A stretch of DNA of 64,000 bases from Ancistrus triradiatus (lineage: Eukaryota; Chordata; Actinopteri; Siluriformes; Loricariidae). The notes beneath the pieces were generated by a model. That model made no database searches. It saw only the letters and a program-made list of their open reading frames with translations, and had not been told where the DNA came from. Both the position numbers and the translations under genes were made by a program. Location: NCBI GenBank assembly GCA_025084515.1, contig JAJAGP010000883.1, forward strand, positions 1 through 64,000. The letters run 5' to 3'. Shown here one piece after another: positions 13,801 through 23,300 of the stretch. Position 1 is the stretch's first letter. Each line of letters starts with the position of its first letter.

Positions 13801-15194
13801 CTGTTTGGGTGTCTGTCTTACCGGCTTTGACAAAGGCCCAGTTCGGATAACCATCGCCAGCCCTTCCCCAATCCTGTGTGAATGGCACATGTGGCCATTG
13901 TCGTTAATGGCTATGGTAATCTGCATATTTAAAACTGATCACCGGTCCCCATTGTTATGCAATGGTGCTGGTACCAGTCGTTATGCAGAGGTGCTGTATA
14001 TAAGATTGGGGAAGTATTCCAACTGCTGAGACTGAAGAAGTCACTTAGATGAGTGACGAAACGTTTCTCCAACAAAAATCTATGTCCAGATGAACAGATT
14101 CAACTTCTTGGATTTTCTTACCTGGATTCATTGAGCATGCAACAAGACAGTCATGAACAATTTTAACATGATTCTCATCAAAAATAGAAAAAAGAATGTA
14201 TAGTAATTCTCACAACCCACAACTGCGCCAACTTGTTTGGCCAGCAGAGGGAGGCGGTGAGATGAGATGGTGAACCTAGGCTTCCCAGATACCCAGAAGT
14301 AGTTTGGGGTTATAAAGTGTGCCAAAGAAAATACCCTCGCATCATCAAAAAACCACCACCGCCAGTCTGAAGTGTTGCCGGATGATCCGTCTGACATGAT
14401 CCTCATCATTCTGTCTGAATGCAGGTACAATCAACACCACCTCAGATAGCTCTACGACTGGCAATGTCAACACCACAGGGAGCTCTAACCACTGGCAATG
14501 CCATGCCACCCAACCACTGGGAACACTAACTTTGCCAACACCACCACCACCGCAGGGGAGCTCTTACCACTAGCAAACACCACCACAGGGAGCCCTACCA
14601 CTGGCAAAACCACCACAACAGGGGGGCTCTACCAGTCACAACACCACCAATGGGAGCTCTACCACTGACAACACCACCAACCACTGCAGGGAGCTCTACC
14701 ACTGGCAACACCACGACTGGGGAGATCTACCATGGCAAACACCACCACTGGGAGCCCTAACCACTGGCAACACCACCACTGGGAGCCCTACCACTGGCAA
14801 AACCACTACAAACAGGGGGCTCTAACGCTGGCAACACCACCCACAGGGAGCTCTACCACTGGCAAAACCACCACAACAGGGGGGCTCTACCACTGGCAAA
14901 ATCACTACTGCTGGCAACACCACCACAGGGAGCCCTACCACTAGGCAACACCAACCACTGGGAGAGCCCTATCACTGGCAGTTATCACAACCCTTGGGAA
15001 ACACCTACCCCTGGCAACACCACTATTGCTGTGAAACCTACCAGTAACAATACTGTGACCACTGGGAAACCTCCACCTAGCAGCAAGCACTACCACCATT
15101 GTGTTCTCTACCACTGGCAACACCACACCCATACAAACACTACTGGCAGCATCATTACCCCTCCCATTAAACACCACTGAGTGTCACCTTGTAA
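458..15194 (+). CDS. Mesothelin-like protein gene, copy A (3' part, 18 exons)
   Basis: Partial gene entering from the left. Exons, chosen by GT-AG sites, phase continuity and alignment to copy B: 458-572, 653-865, 944-1114, 2685-2819, 2909-2958, 3084-3216, 3344-3426, 3659-3785, 4417-4607, 10367-10457, 10537-10660, 10774-10955, 11046-11201, 11304-11437, 12077-12210, 12292-12386, 12466-12688, then a repetitive last exon from 14425. The first 17 join in one open frame of about 770 residues. The protein has Leu-rich helical repeats, paired cysteines, many N-x-S/T sites and the motif [17 protein letters not shown], all typical of the mesothelin/stereocilin/otoancorin superfamily of extracellular superhelical proteins. 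The family function (adhesion, surface or matrix attachment) is known for relatives and only inferred here. The upstream exons and signal peptide lie outside the window. The 4417-4607 to 10367 intron was enlarged by transposons. The 3' end is frame-broken, so the last exon is uncertain. Confidence 0.75.
1718..1830 (+). repeat. (GA)n / (GAGACA)n microsatellite
   Basis: About 110 bp of GA and GAGACA repeats, open in all plus frames and in minus frames. No coding meaning. Confidence 0.9.
2020..2095 (+). repeat. tRNA-like SINE head or tRNA pseudogene
   Basis: A good RNA polymerase III B box (ggttcgattcc at 2068-2078) follows a weak A-box-like stretch near 2024-2040. I could not fold a convincing cloverleaf, so a tRNA-derived SINE head is more likely than a working tRNA gene. 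Confidence 0.35.
2685..4607 (+). CDS. Copy A exons 4-9 in window
   Basis: Exons of 135, 50, 133, 83, 127 and 191 nt in matching phases. Copy B has the same lengths except 138 for the first. They encode [15 protein letters not shown], a Cys-containing segment with [10 protein letters not shown], a [16 protein letters not shown] basic stretch, and [10 protein letters not shown], followed by a domain that starts [20 protein letters not shown]. Regular cysteines and N-x-S/T sites indicate a secreted ectodomain. The last donor (gtgagtg at 4608) is at the edge of the large repeat-filled intron. Confidence 0.75.
4608..5439. other. Intron, first part of large copy A intron
   Basis: No gene or clear repeat family recognised. 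The first bases resemble the start of the short copy B intron at 29,218. The ORFs here are uninterrupted by chance and have no recognisable domain. Confidence 0.5.
5440..6535 (-). mobile_element. L2/CR1-type LINE, 5'-truncated, minus
   Basis: Minus-strand reverse transcriptase remnant followed (towards lower coordinates) by the same 3' region seen at about 28,490-28,785. The RT part covers the [11 protein letters not shown] motif, the catalytic box as [11 protein letters not shown] (first Asp of YADD replaced by Asn), [14 protein letters not shown] and the terminal [12 protein letters not shown] and NAAARVLT motifs. The endonuclease and the front of the RT are missing and the 3' terminus is not preserved. 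It sits in the intron antisense to the host gene. Confidence 0.8.
5885..6520 (-). pseudogene. Reverse transcriptase fragment of L2 LINE
   Basis: About 195 residues open from an internal Met at 6,472, with homology continuing upstream in frame to about 6,520 ([17 protein letters not shown]). RT domains 4-7 plus thumb are present. The catalytic YADD reads YAND, so this copy should be inactive. It is a retrotransposon remnant, not a host gene. Confidence 0.8.
6588..7262 (-). repeat. LTR (3' copy) of short LTR retroelement
   Basis: Direct repeat of 8,895-9,480. In minus orientation it starts TGTTTGGATCC next to a run of G (polypurine tract) and carries a CCAAT-like ATTGG and a TATATAAG box (near 7,060), as expected of an LTR promoter. 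Compared with the other copy it lacks about 105 bp at its distal end. Confidence 0.65.
7263..8780 (-). mobile_element. Internal region of LTR retroelement with Pro/Ala-rich ORF
   Basis: The 1.5 kb between two direct LTRs contains no gag, protease, RT or integrase. On the minus strand it encodes low-complexity protein: a Pro/Ser/Ala-rich segment (8,630-8,142) and a segment (8,015-7,338) with [21 protein letters not shown] repeats followed by repeats of [10 protein letters not shown]. The latter comes from a 30-bp tandem repeat, so several frames stay open by chance. The minus frame with [10 protein letters not shown] is the most protein-like, but I cannot show it is translated. Best reading: a non-autonomous LTR element, inserted antisense in the copy A intron. 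Confidence 0.5.
7550..7835. repeat. 30-bp tandem repeat (minisatellite)
   Basis: About nine imperfect units with core ggcctctgggaaggcctctc and spacing of 30 bp, inside the LTR element. Being a multiple of three, it repeats a decapeptide in every frame. Confidence 0.8.
8781..9480 (-). repeat. LTR (5' copy) of short LTR retroelement
   Basis: Direct repeat of 6,588-7,262 with many small differences, so it is not a fresh insertion. In minus orientation it ends TGACA at 8,781 after an AATAAA-containing stretch (near 8,840), like the R-U5 end of Ty3/gypsy LTRs. Confidence 0.6.
9490..10090 (-). pseudogene. Ty3/gypsy gag fragment, broken
   Basis: Minus-strand pieces in shifted frames: [13 protein letters not shown], then KVKLWATAL followed by a stop, then [16 protein letters not shown] and [16 protein letters not shown], and a partial zinc knuckle [10 protein letters not shown]. 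These are the capsid and nucleocapsid motifs of fish Ty3/gypsy (Sushi-like) gag. At least one frameshift and one stop break it. It abuts the outer edge of the LTR at 9,480, so it belongs to a deleted parent element or a neighbouring insertion. Confidence 0.75.
10091..10366. other. End of large copy A intron
   Basis: No gene seen. Homology to the copy B intron resumes near 10,330, just before the exon. Confidence 0.5.
10367..12688 (+). CDS. Copy A exons 10-17 in window
   Basis: Eight exons (91, 124, 182, 156, 134, 134, 95, 223 nt) in continuous phase. They encode the membrane-proximal mesothelin-like domain: [35 protein letters not shown], a Cys pair (GCTTENIT and QFEACLDN), [24 protein letters not shown], and [20 protein letters not shown]. 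The last exon ends in a Thr/Pro-rich linker ([20 protein letters not shown]), a probable O-glycosylated stalk. Exons at 10,774 and 11,046 and the intron between them are nearly identical to copy B; the next exon is clearly more diverged. Confidence 0.75.
11706..11876 (-). repeat. tRNA-derived SINE, minus
   Basis: Contains the conserved fish SINE tail catttagcagatgccctta and, at the other end in reverse, the tRNA-like head (actaggctaccacag; promoter boxes on the minus strand). It is the same family as the full copy at 34,823-35,018. Confidence 0.7.
12928..14115 (-). mobile_element. Penelope-like element with inverted termini, copy 1
   Basis: Minus-strand remnants of the C-terminal part of a Penelope-like retroelement: a GIY-YIG endonuclease ([32 protein letters not shown]) and the downstream [20 protein letters not shown] and [13 protein letters not shown] motifs. 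About 240-260 bp at each end (12,928-13,165 and 13,850-14,115) are inverted copies of each other. The reverse transcriptase is absent. A SINE tail interrupts the coding part at about 13,365-13,475. It lies in the intron before the mucin-like exon. Confidence 0.75.
13365..13475 (+). repeat. SINE tail nested in Penelope-like element
   Basis: Has the SINE body motifs cactgttgggtccttgagca and agtcgctctggataagggcg ending tgctaaatgttgtaaatgt. The tRNA head is missing. It splits the Penelope-like coding sequence. Confidence 0.7.
14425..15194 (+). pseudogene. Copy A mucin-like tail exon, frame-broken
   Basis: Acceptor at 14,423-14,424 is phase-compatible with the exon ending at 12,688. The region is about 25 imperfect copies of a roughly 30-bp unit encoding GNTTTGSSTT-like sequence (core ggcaacaccaccac). 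Read from the splice site it runs about 15 Thr-rich residues, then shifts frame at extra A and C bases and stops. The end, near 15,177-15,194, resembles the last codons of copy B (LSVTL then stop), but an in-frame stop lies just upstream and the hydrophobic anchor cannot be read. This is either a decayed mucin-type stalk or one disrupted by repeat/homopolymer sequencing error. Confidence 0.5.
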
Positions 15195-15386
15195 GACAGT
15201 AAGCATTAAGTGTTTGAAAGTGAAAATGAAGATTTCCCTTGTTATCCACAGGAGATGATTTCTAAGACTTCCCTCAGGTCCCTGAAACTGTGGATAATGC
15301 TGAAGCCTATTTTAAATATGTATGTTGATACTACGCTACTACAATAAAAATTAAGAGCTGTAATTCATGTTGTTTTGCCTCCACAG
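15195..15386. other. Spacer between copy A and copy B
   Basis: About 190 bp between the end of copy A and the first recognised copy B exon. I see no clear promoter, start codon with signal peptide, or poly(A) signal that would separate two genes here. Confidence 0.4.
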
Positions 15387-16291
15387 CCAAAAAAATCTTT
15401 CATCAGTTACTGTGCAACTTCAGTATCCCTGGCTATGCTTGTTCAAGTGGTGAGTCCTGCATGTTCTATATATTTTAAATATATTTTAAACTTTGGATGC
15501 CAGTGTCAGTTTTTCACCAAGGTGACAGATTGATTATTTGATCGGTTGGATTAGCTCTGTTCATTTCAACTGCAGCGCATAATTACTGATAAAAAGATGA
15601 AGCAGACGGAAACTGGTTCTCCTGCACAGAAGGTTCCTAACTTCTCTGTCTTTTTGACGAAGGCTGCTGTTCTGTCGTCGGATGATCTGGTCACCCTGCT
15701 GATGTGCAAAATATCCGGTTAACTACACCAAAGATGTTTGGAAGCTTTTCTTCCAAAGGTTTGCAGCACCACTGGATGAAGCTCTGGATAAGGTTCTCAC
15801 AAACAGGGTAAGTAAAGTTAATCAGGAATAAGAAATTTTTTGTTGGAATTGTGCACTGAAAGTCCGTGGTTCTCTTTCGCAGACTGTCTTTGCTGACCCA
15901 CATGTCCTAGATGCGCTTGTAGAAGTCAAAATCAACAACTTCACTGCTGCCCAGCTGATCGATGCTGCATTCGTTACCCAGTGGTTCTGGACAAGGCTCA
16001 GACCATTTTTTGTCATCAGTTTCCTCTGACGCTCTTTCCATTTTCGCTTCCAAGAACTTTAGCTGTGACCACCTACAGAATTGTGTAAGTCTGCATGAGG
16101 AGAGCTCCACTTTGGCGAGTGCATGGGAATTGACAAAAATCAAAATGGGAAAAACTGACAAAGTGTGATCTATCCAATCTAGGGTGGAGGCTCTAAGACA
16201 GCCACAGGGGACCCATTTCTGAGAAACAAAAGCAGACCATCTTCAGTTCCTTCATCCTTCCTTTCCTCTTAAAGAAGACGTGACCAGCCAG
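15387..16291 (+). pseudogene. Copy B first recognised exons, frame-disrupted
   Basis: Exon 15387-15449 is open in phase 0 and contains a hydrophobic run (CATSVSLAMLV) that could be a signal peptide core, but no Met precedes it. Exon 15576-15807 reads PNFSVFLTKAAVL then must gain one base in the A run near 15,710 to continue NYTKDVWKLFFQRF. Exon 15883-16084 reads TVFADPHVLDALVE, then needs shifts near 15,975 and in the T run near 16,010 to pass through VVLDKAQTIF to SDALSIFASKNFSCDHLQN. Exon 16183-16291 has a TAA at 16,270. The introns keep GT-AG ends. All shifts but one lie in or beside homopolymers. Confidence 0.5.
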
Positions 16292-17346
16292 GTAAAGACA
16301 GAATGAATATTTTGAATGAAAAAGATTTGTGAAAAGCAAATTGATATTGTCTTGGTTACATATATGAAATGACTAAGGATTCTCAGGGACTCTAATGTTC
16401 TGATTTCCTGCTGTGATGATATGTGATCGTTTCAGATCCTGGCTGCATTGTTAACACTTCCAGCAGTCGTAACTGGCTTGAAAAGAACTTTGGGAACTTC
16501 TCTGTCTTTGCCACCTTGGAGCAGCTGCAAAGGATAAATGCAGATTTCTCCAGCGTGAGTAACAGCAGACCTCTAGTATTGTGACAAGTAGTTACTATCA
16601 GATTTTCCAAAAACAGGTTTTAGGAGTTGTTCTCTGCTCTCCTCAGACCTTGGAATGTGTTTCAGATAATTAGATACGTGATACATTCCTGTTTTGTTTT
16701 GCAGTGGGCGATTTTAGACTTACTGTCCAGTCAGCAGAAGGTCCAGCTGATCCTGAAGAATGAGTCAGGCGTTTTGGGAAATGTTTCTTTACTTCGTGAG
16801 GTGATAGGCAGTGTGATCTTGCCTACAGATCTGAACCAAATCGAGAGCTTTTTTGTTGCCTTTAAGCAGAGCGCAGATCAGGTGCCTATTCACGTTGCAT
16901 TATGGAACCAAATTGCCTATGATTTTCTCCAGGCTACATGGTGATGTTGTGTGTTTCCAGATGAACCTGACTAGCCTTCCACTAGCAGCATCAGACACCA
17001 TCCTGAGTATGGTTCTGACGACTCTGGCACCTCGTCTCCAAACTTTTAACCCACAAGATGTTGCCCGTTGGGTCCAGACAAATCTCCGACTCTTCCTTCC
17101 TGGAGTTAGTACAACCACCCTGTCCATCATCCCCCTGAACATCAGCTGTGACTTGTACAGAGAGATGTGAGTGAATGCATTACATATCCACACACACACC
17201 CCTTAGGCGGTTTGGTTTTTTTTAGTTTATTCACTTTTTTATAACTGTTATAGATTGAAAGGACTTGATATTGTGAGCAGCACCCTTTCCACAACGCAGT
17301 CCAACGGCATCTTCATTTACACACAGGACTACTTCAAGAACAAAGG

Positions 17347-17377
<31 letters not shown>

Positions 17378-20300
17378 CTGTTTGGTGTACCAGGTATGTG
17401 TAACAGGATTGTATTGGTTATAATTATATTTTGCATTAGATTTTATTCTGTGTCCTGTTCCAAAGGCTCAAACTCTACACGTTGCTACGGAGGAGGAAGT
17501 TTCTTTGTGTTCCTGAAACAGTTCTTCCTTAGTTTTGGATTTCCTGATCTGAGTAATTTCCTGGCCATGATTCCAGCCGACCGACAGCCAGAGGTATTGC
17601 TACATTATATTGCAGTCATGTATTCAGTAATGAAACCCTGGTTTATGCTCGGTTTGAAGTCCTGAGAGCCACCAGAAAGCTGAATTGTCTCTGAGTGTTT
17701 GGTCTCTTCTCCATGTCCTCTAGTTGTTGAGCTCCATCTCTACAGGGGAGTTGAGAGAGATTCTGAATGGAACAACCACAGTGAGTGGCTCTGACCTCTG
17801 CACACTTCTGAACAACTACAACAGAACCAAACAGTACCTGGAGACGGTACGTCTGGATCCAGCAATGAATCTTTATATGTGTGAATGTAATGATGATATG
17901 TAAGTGATTACAATATTAGAGAGAAAGGATAGGTTTATTGGGAAAACTGTACAACTGAACTTAAGCTGAGGAGGCTGTAGTGACCCTGTTAGGCCGCCTC
18001 TAGCCTGGCTACAAGATGAGGTATGGTTGGGTATGGAGGACTACAGGTTCAGTTTGTTATCCTGTGCCACATTTACCCACAGATGTTACAGCTGGGCCTG
18101 TAGATCCTGCACACTCATAGTTGGTCCCATAAATGCTCAATTGGTGATAAATCTGGTGGAGACATTCCTGTTAAACTCTTGGTGTTTGTGGGCGAGCATT
18201 ATCCTGCTGAAGTGTCAGTTTGAAGCCATGAGAGGTTACACATGTTACTGCAGGATGCCCTGCACATATCCCACACATCACTACTAGTCACTGACCAACT
18301 GTCATATGCAATGGCTCCCCAGATCATCGCACCAGCAGTTTGTCCGTGTTTGGCAGTGTGTCCCTCCACAGCAAAGGCAATATTTGAAGCACTCACCACG
18401 AGCCTCCATATTCGAACCCGACTGTCATCAGAACCCAAACAGAACCTGGATTTCATCACTAAAAGAAATATGGTTTCAGTCCGTAGCAGTCCAGTGTCTT
18501 GTTCGTGACACCACTGACAAACGAAAGGTGTTTTAAAAAAAACATCCTTCCGCTAAGCCCCTGGATAAAATGGTCCGGGCAGACAGAGACAGGGGGTGGT
18601 AGTTGAAGATGCCCCCTGTGTTTGGATGGTGGATAATGAAACTGTAGGAGCTTCTTGTTCCACATTTGTGTCGGTGGATCACTGTTCACTGTGTGTGAGA
18701 GCCTTGTTTATAGGGCAGCACTATAGGGGAAGCCCTTGCCCTTTTTCACCCTCTTGTGGCTATTAATCAGACCATACCTGTAATCATTTACATTTCTGCC
18801 TGAGAAAGAACTGCAAGCCGAGAGCATTTGCAAGCAAAATCCCACATTTCTATCTGGGAGCGTTATTTTTTTGTCAGTATTGTAAATATTGTCTCACACC
18901 ATCTTTTTTTTGAACAGGAACCAGTTCCACCCCGAGATCTGGCCAGACAGACACTGGAATGTGTTTGGCCTCGTGCTCTTGGTGCATCATCCCCGGCTGA
19001 GGTGAATCAGTGGTTTGATGCTAGCCTGGTTCGCTACCTGCCCTTCCTCAGCCCCCAAATGGTCAACTCCTCCCAGCTCACTATCGCCTCCTGTTTGTCA
19101 TACAGGAAAATGTGAGTGTTTGCTCTGAGCACAAATGATGCCCCCTGTCTGCTGGATCTGTAGAGAATGGTTTTGTATTTGTGTTCGTGTGTGCAGAGTG
19201 TCTTTCCTCGGGAGCAACTTCAATTTTACAGCTAATCTCACCCGAGCTGATGTATACAGCAGAATAAAGGGTTACCTGAAGAGCACAGGTAAGGGTGACC
19301 TCAACTTGTTTTTAGTTTGTCTGTGTATGTACCTGTGTGGGTACCAGAGAACGTCCTGGTGACCAGGATCAACTCTGGTTGCTGTCTGTTTCCTTTGTTT
19401 GATACAGTTTCCTCCAATCCTCTTTTGAAAATGTGTAACTAGGTGGACATGTTACTCTAGATTGCCCCCTGGTGTCAGATTCTAATGCCCTGACTTGCTC
19501 CCAGTGCTTCTGGGCTAAACCCTGAATTATAAGATGAAGCTCTTACTGAAGCTAAAATAGTGTACCTCTTTGTCCTGTAGGTGGCACTCCCCACTGTTAT
19601 AATGCCACAGATCCCGTTCTGAACTCCACTTCCTGGTTTGCTGACAACATTGGAGTGTTCATCAGCTTCATGACCATCTCTGACTTCCAGTCTTTTGGAA
19701 CAACCAATGTAACCGTTATAACCACTCATAAAAAGACACACACTTTTAACTGTGTACATTTAGCCCGACAGTTTAATGCTTGTGATTTTTGTCATTAGAT
19801 CAGCCTGTTCCTGGAGAATCCAACTAATCTTCAGTTGTTTAACAACCCAAATATTCCAGACACAGTCCTGCAGTACTACACAACCCAGTTACAAACCTAC
19901 AATCCTAGGTTCAGCCCGCTCAGGTAACAGATATCACACAACCCTGTTACATACCGTAACTCTGAAATCCCATCATGCTCCGGTGCATGGGGCCTACTGT
20001 AATGTTTGCAGGAGGAATAAAGCATTTAAAGTCATTACAGAGACACAGTGTTTCTTACATTTCGTTTGTACTTTTATTTCATTGCAGACAATAATAATGT
20101 TAATAAACATTTCAGGCCTGCAACACAGTCGGAAATAATTTGGGACAGTAAAGCATTTACCATTTTGTAATTTGCCATTCCTTTTATCAACACGTCTTAA
20201 GATGTGTAACAGTACGGGGTCGTCTGCTTTGCATATTTCCCATTGTCCATTGCAGGCAGTCCAGTCCAGTACCCGTACCCTCTTCTTCCCCAGCCATGCT

Positions 20301-23300
20301 TTTTGTAACGCTATTCATTTAGCCCCTTTCATGCCCTAATGTAATGCATGTTGTACTTGAACAAGTTCATTAAGATGTAGTTTCCATGTTTCGCCACTTA
20401 CTAAATACTAGCTTACTAAATCGCATTAGTGGGAAGTGTTTTTGCCTTGGTTTTTCTCTACGTTGTTGTTGATATTGCTGTGCTGAGTAAGCACTGGAAA
20501 AAAGAAGAATTCCGCGAGATAAACTCAATATATCCTCGAGGACTTGTAGATGTTGAGCTGTGCGAAGTTTGAACTTGGAACTTAGGGAGAGGTCGCCTCG
20601 GTGAGTTGTAGCCGCCATTTTGTGTAATTAGCGCGTATGTAGTCAGTAAAATGATATCTGGACCTTCTCGTTGCTGTAAACCAGTCGGGATGACTTTTAA
20701 ATTAACTGTGTTAGCTATTCACAGAGTAGGTTGTTTTATTTACTGAAATTTTGTTCTATAGAAGATGTCCATTAAGCCTGAGTTACTGGCTTGGTACAGA
20801 AGACCACGTGTCTACTTTTTTTTTTGAGGCACAGCTGTGTGTTGTTATTACCCTCATTTTATGTTGTTTACTGTACTTCTAATGGTGCCGAACGCCAATT
20901 GCACTATGTTTTGTGCGTGTGAATGTAAGGAAGTAATTAAATGTTTACCTTAATTAAGTTCATTTTAAAGCATATATGCTAAGCTTCAGTTAATGGATTT
21001 TTATGCAAGTTTTGTTATTTTTTACCACAAGTTTGGGTTTAAGTTAAATACTAAATATGGACTATGGAGCAATATATATGAAACAAAGGCATATAATTAT
21101 GAATAATAGTTATTAATTCTCTGCACATCTTGTGTAGACTGGTTCTATAGAGGTCTCTCTCCCTCCCCCCACTCGGGTATACTTTGAAACTTTGGGTTGA
21201 GGTTTACTTTAATTTTCCTGAGATCTCAGAGGTACCTGTTTGTTTTGGGATATTATATGTTCGTATTGCACACCTGCTGCTGTTAATACTTTGTGACCTG
21301 AATATTTGACCTCCAATAATAATAAGCATGTGGTTTTGTTTTGTGTTTGTGTTGTTGATAAATGCATGGATGACCCTGATAAAGATGTCGTCTTGAGGGC
21401 AGCTTATGTTGCTCTAAAATCCCAGTGTACTTTTCTGCAATGACCTTTACCAAGGGCCCTGACCCAACCCCAAACCATGACAGAGCCTGACTTTTGGACT
21501 TTTTCCTCATAACTGTCTGCATGGTCCTTTTTTCATTTTTGGTCCAAAAAAGATCTGTGATACTGATGGGTCTGATCACAGTCCCTGTTCCCTCTGTATG
21601 ATGGTCCATCCCAGATGCCTCCGAGCTCACAGAAGCCGATGCCGCTTCTGCACATGGTTATAAAATAAGACTTCTTTTTAGCACAGTAACGTTTTAAGTG
21701 GTATCTGTGAATGTACCTATGTATTGTAGAGCTTTATAAAGGTTTGATAGAGTAATCTCTTGTCCATGTGGTTCTATCAGCTATTGATGAATGACGGTTC
21801 TTGATGCAGTGCTGTCTGAGGGAGTGGAGATCACCCCTCTTCAGTTTAGGCTTTTTATGAAATTCTTCCAGATTCCTTGAAACATGTAATGATATTATGC
21901 TCTGCAGAGGGAGAAATATGGAAATCTCTTCTAATCTTTCTGTGAGGAACACTGTTTTTAAACATTTCAATCATTTTCTCACACATTTGGAGATAAACTG
22001 GAGATCCTCTGATCATCTTTACTCCTTAAATACTGAAAGTATCTTTCGTGGATACTGCTTTTGGACCAAATCATGATTACAATTACCTGTTTGAAATCAC
22101 AGCATTATGTATTTATTTATTTTCTCATTACTAGCTAAATTGCCCTCGTCCCAACTTGGAATGTGTTGAGCCTGGAATGCAGGAATAGATGTTTATTATC
22201 AATGAGGTTGAGCAGGAAAAAACATGAAATATCTTATAAATAAAAGTGAATGTAAAGGAAATGTAAGGAACACTGTGTGCTCATTTAAATTTGTATTTTC
22301 CATACCATTCCAACTTTCTTCTGATTTGGGGCTATAGACAGTCTAACATGTTGAGATTTCAGAGACATGAGAAGCAAAAGCCCTGAAAATATTCAGGTCC
22401 CCATGGTTAGGATTTGGCTCTACAATGAACTATGAAACTGTGTGTCTGTAATAAATACTGTTTACTGATTTGTTTTCCTGTGCTTATAGCTTACCAAAGG
22501 CGCTGCTGTGCCGAGCTCCTTCTACTATGTTTGAATCTCTTGGAGTTAATGAAAGCACGAGCGTCCTGCAAACCATCAGAAACTGCACAGGAATTGATCC
22601 AGTGGTAATCAATCAATGTGATCAAATCTGTTTTACCTGCTCACTTAGCAGCATGAGATTACCCATAATCCTTCTCTTCCCTCAGGTCTCAGCAGTGCTT
22701 GTGAAAAAGTTCCCAACTGTAACTGCAGACACCATTGCAGCATTGGGCAGCCAGAGTGTTGGTCTATCCGTGGGTCAGATAAACTCGGCTGACCCTAAGA
22801 CCATAAATGCTGCACTTTCTACACTCAGTACTGTAAGCGGCTGGGACAGGGGCCAAGCGAATGCCCTTGTGCAGAGCATCATTAGTTCAGGAGTTTCCGT
22901 AAGTGTACACTACATGTAACATGATATTAGCATCTGGACATGTAAGGACATTGCATTAAATATGGGCTTTTGCAAAGCTATTTTGCAACATGATGGTGTT
23001 TCAATGACAGATTTCCAGTGCCGACACCCTGGCAAGCCTTGGAACGCTCATCAGAGGTGTCCCTGTGCAAACAATGACCGCCATCCCAATCACTGAGCTT
23101 CTGATTGTAAGCAGGATCCAACATTCATCACCAACATTCAGTCAGCTCCTGTGGTTCTGCAGCAGTCCTTCGTACAGAAGGTACACAAACACGTACATGC
23201 CTAATGTTCTAGACTCTACTCTGAACCTGACCCCAATAGTGAGGGGTGCTGATGTGATAATTTTAGGTTAATTCTCTAATATTCTTCTTCCAGATTGCCT

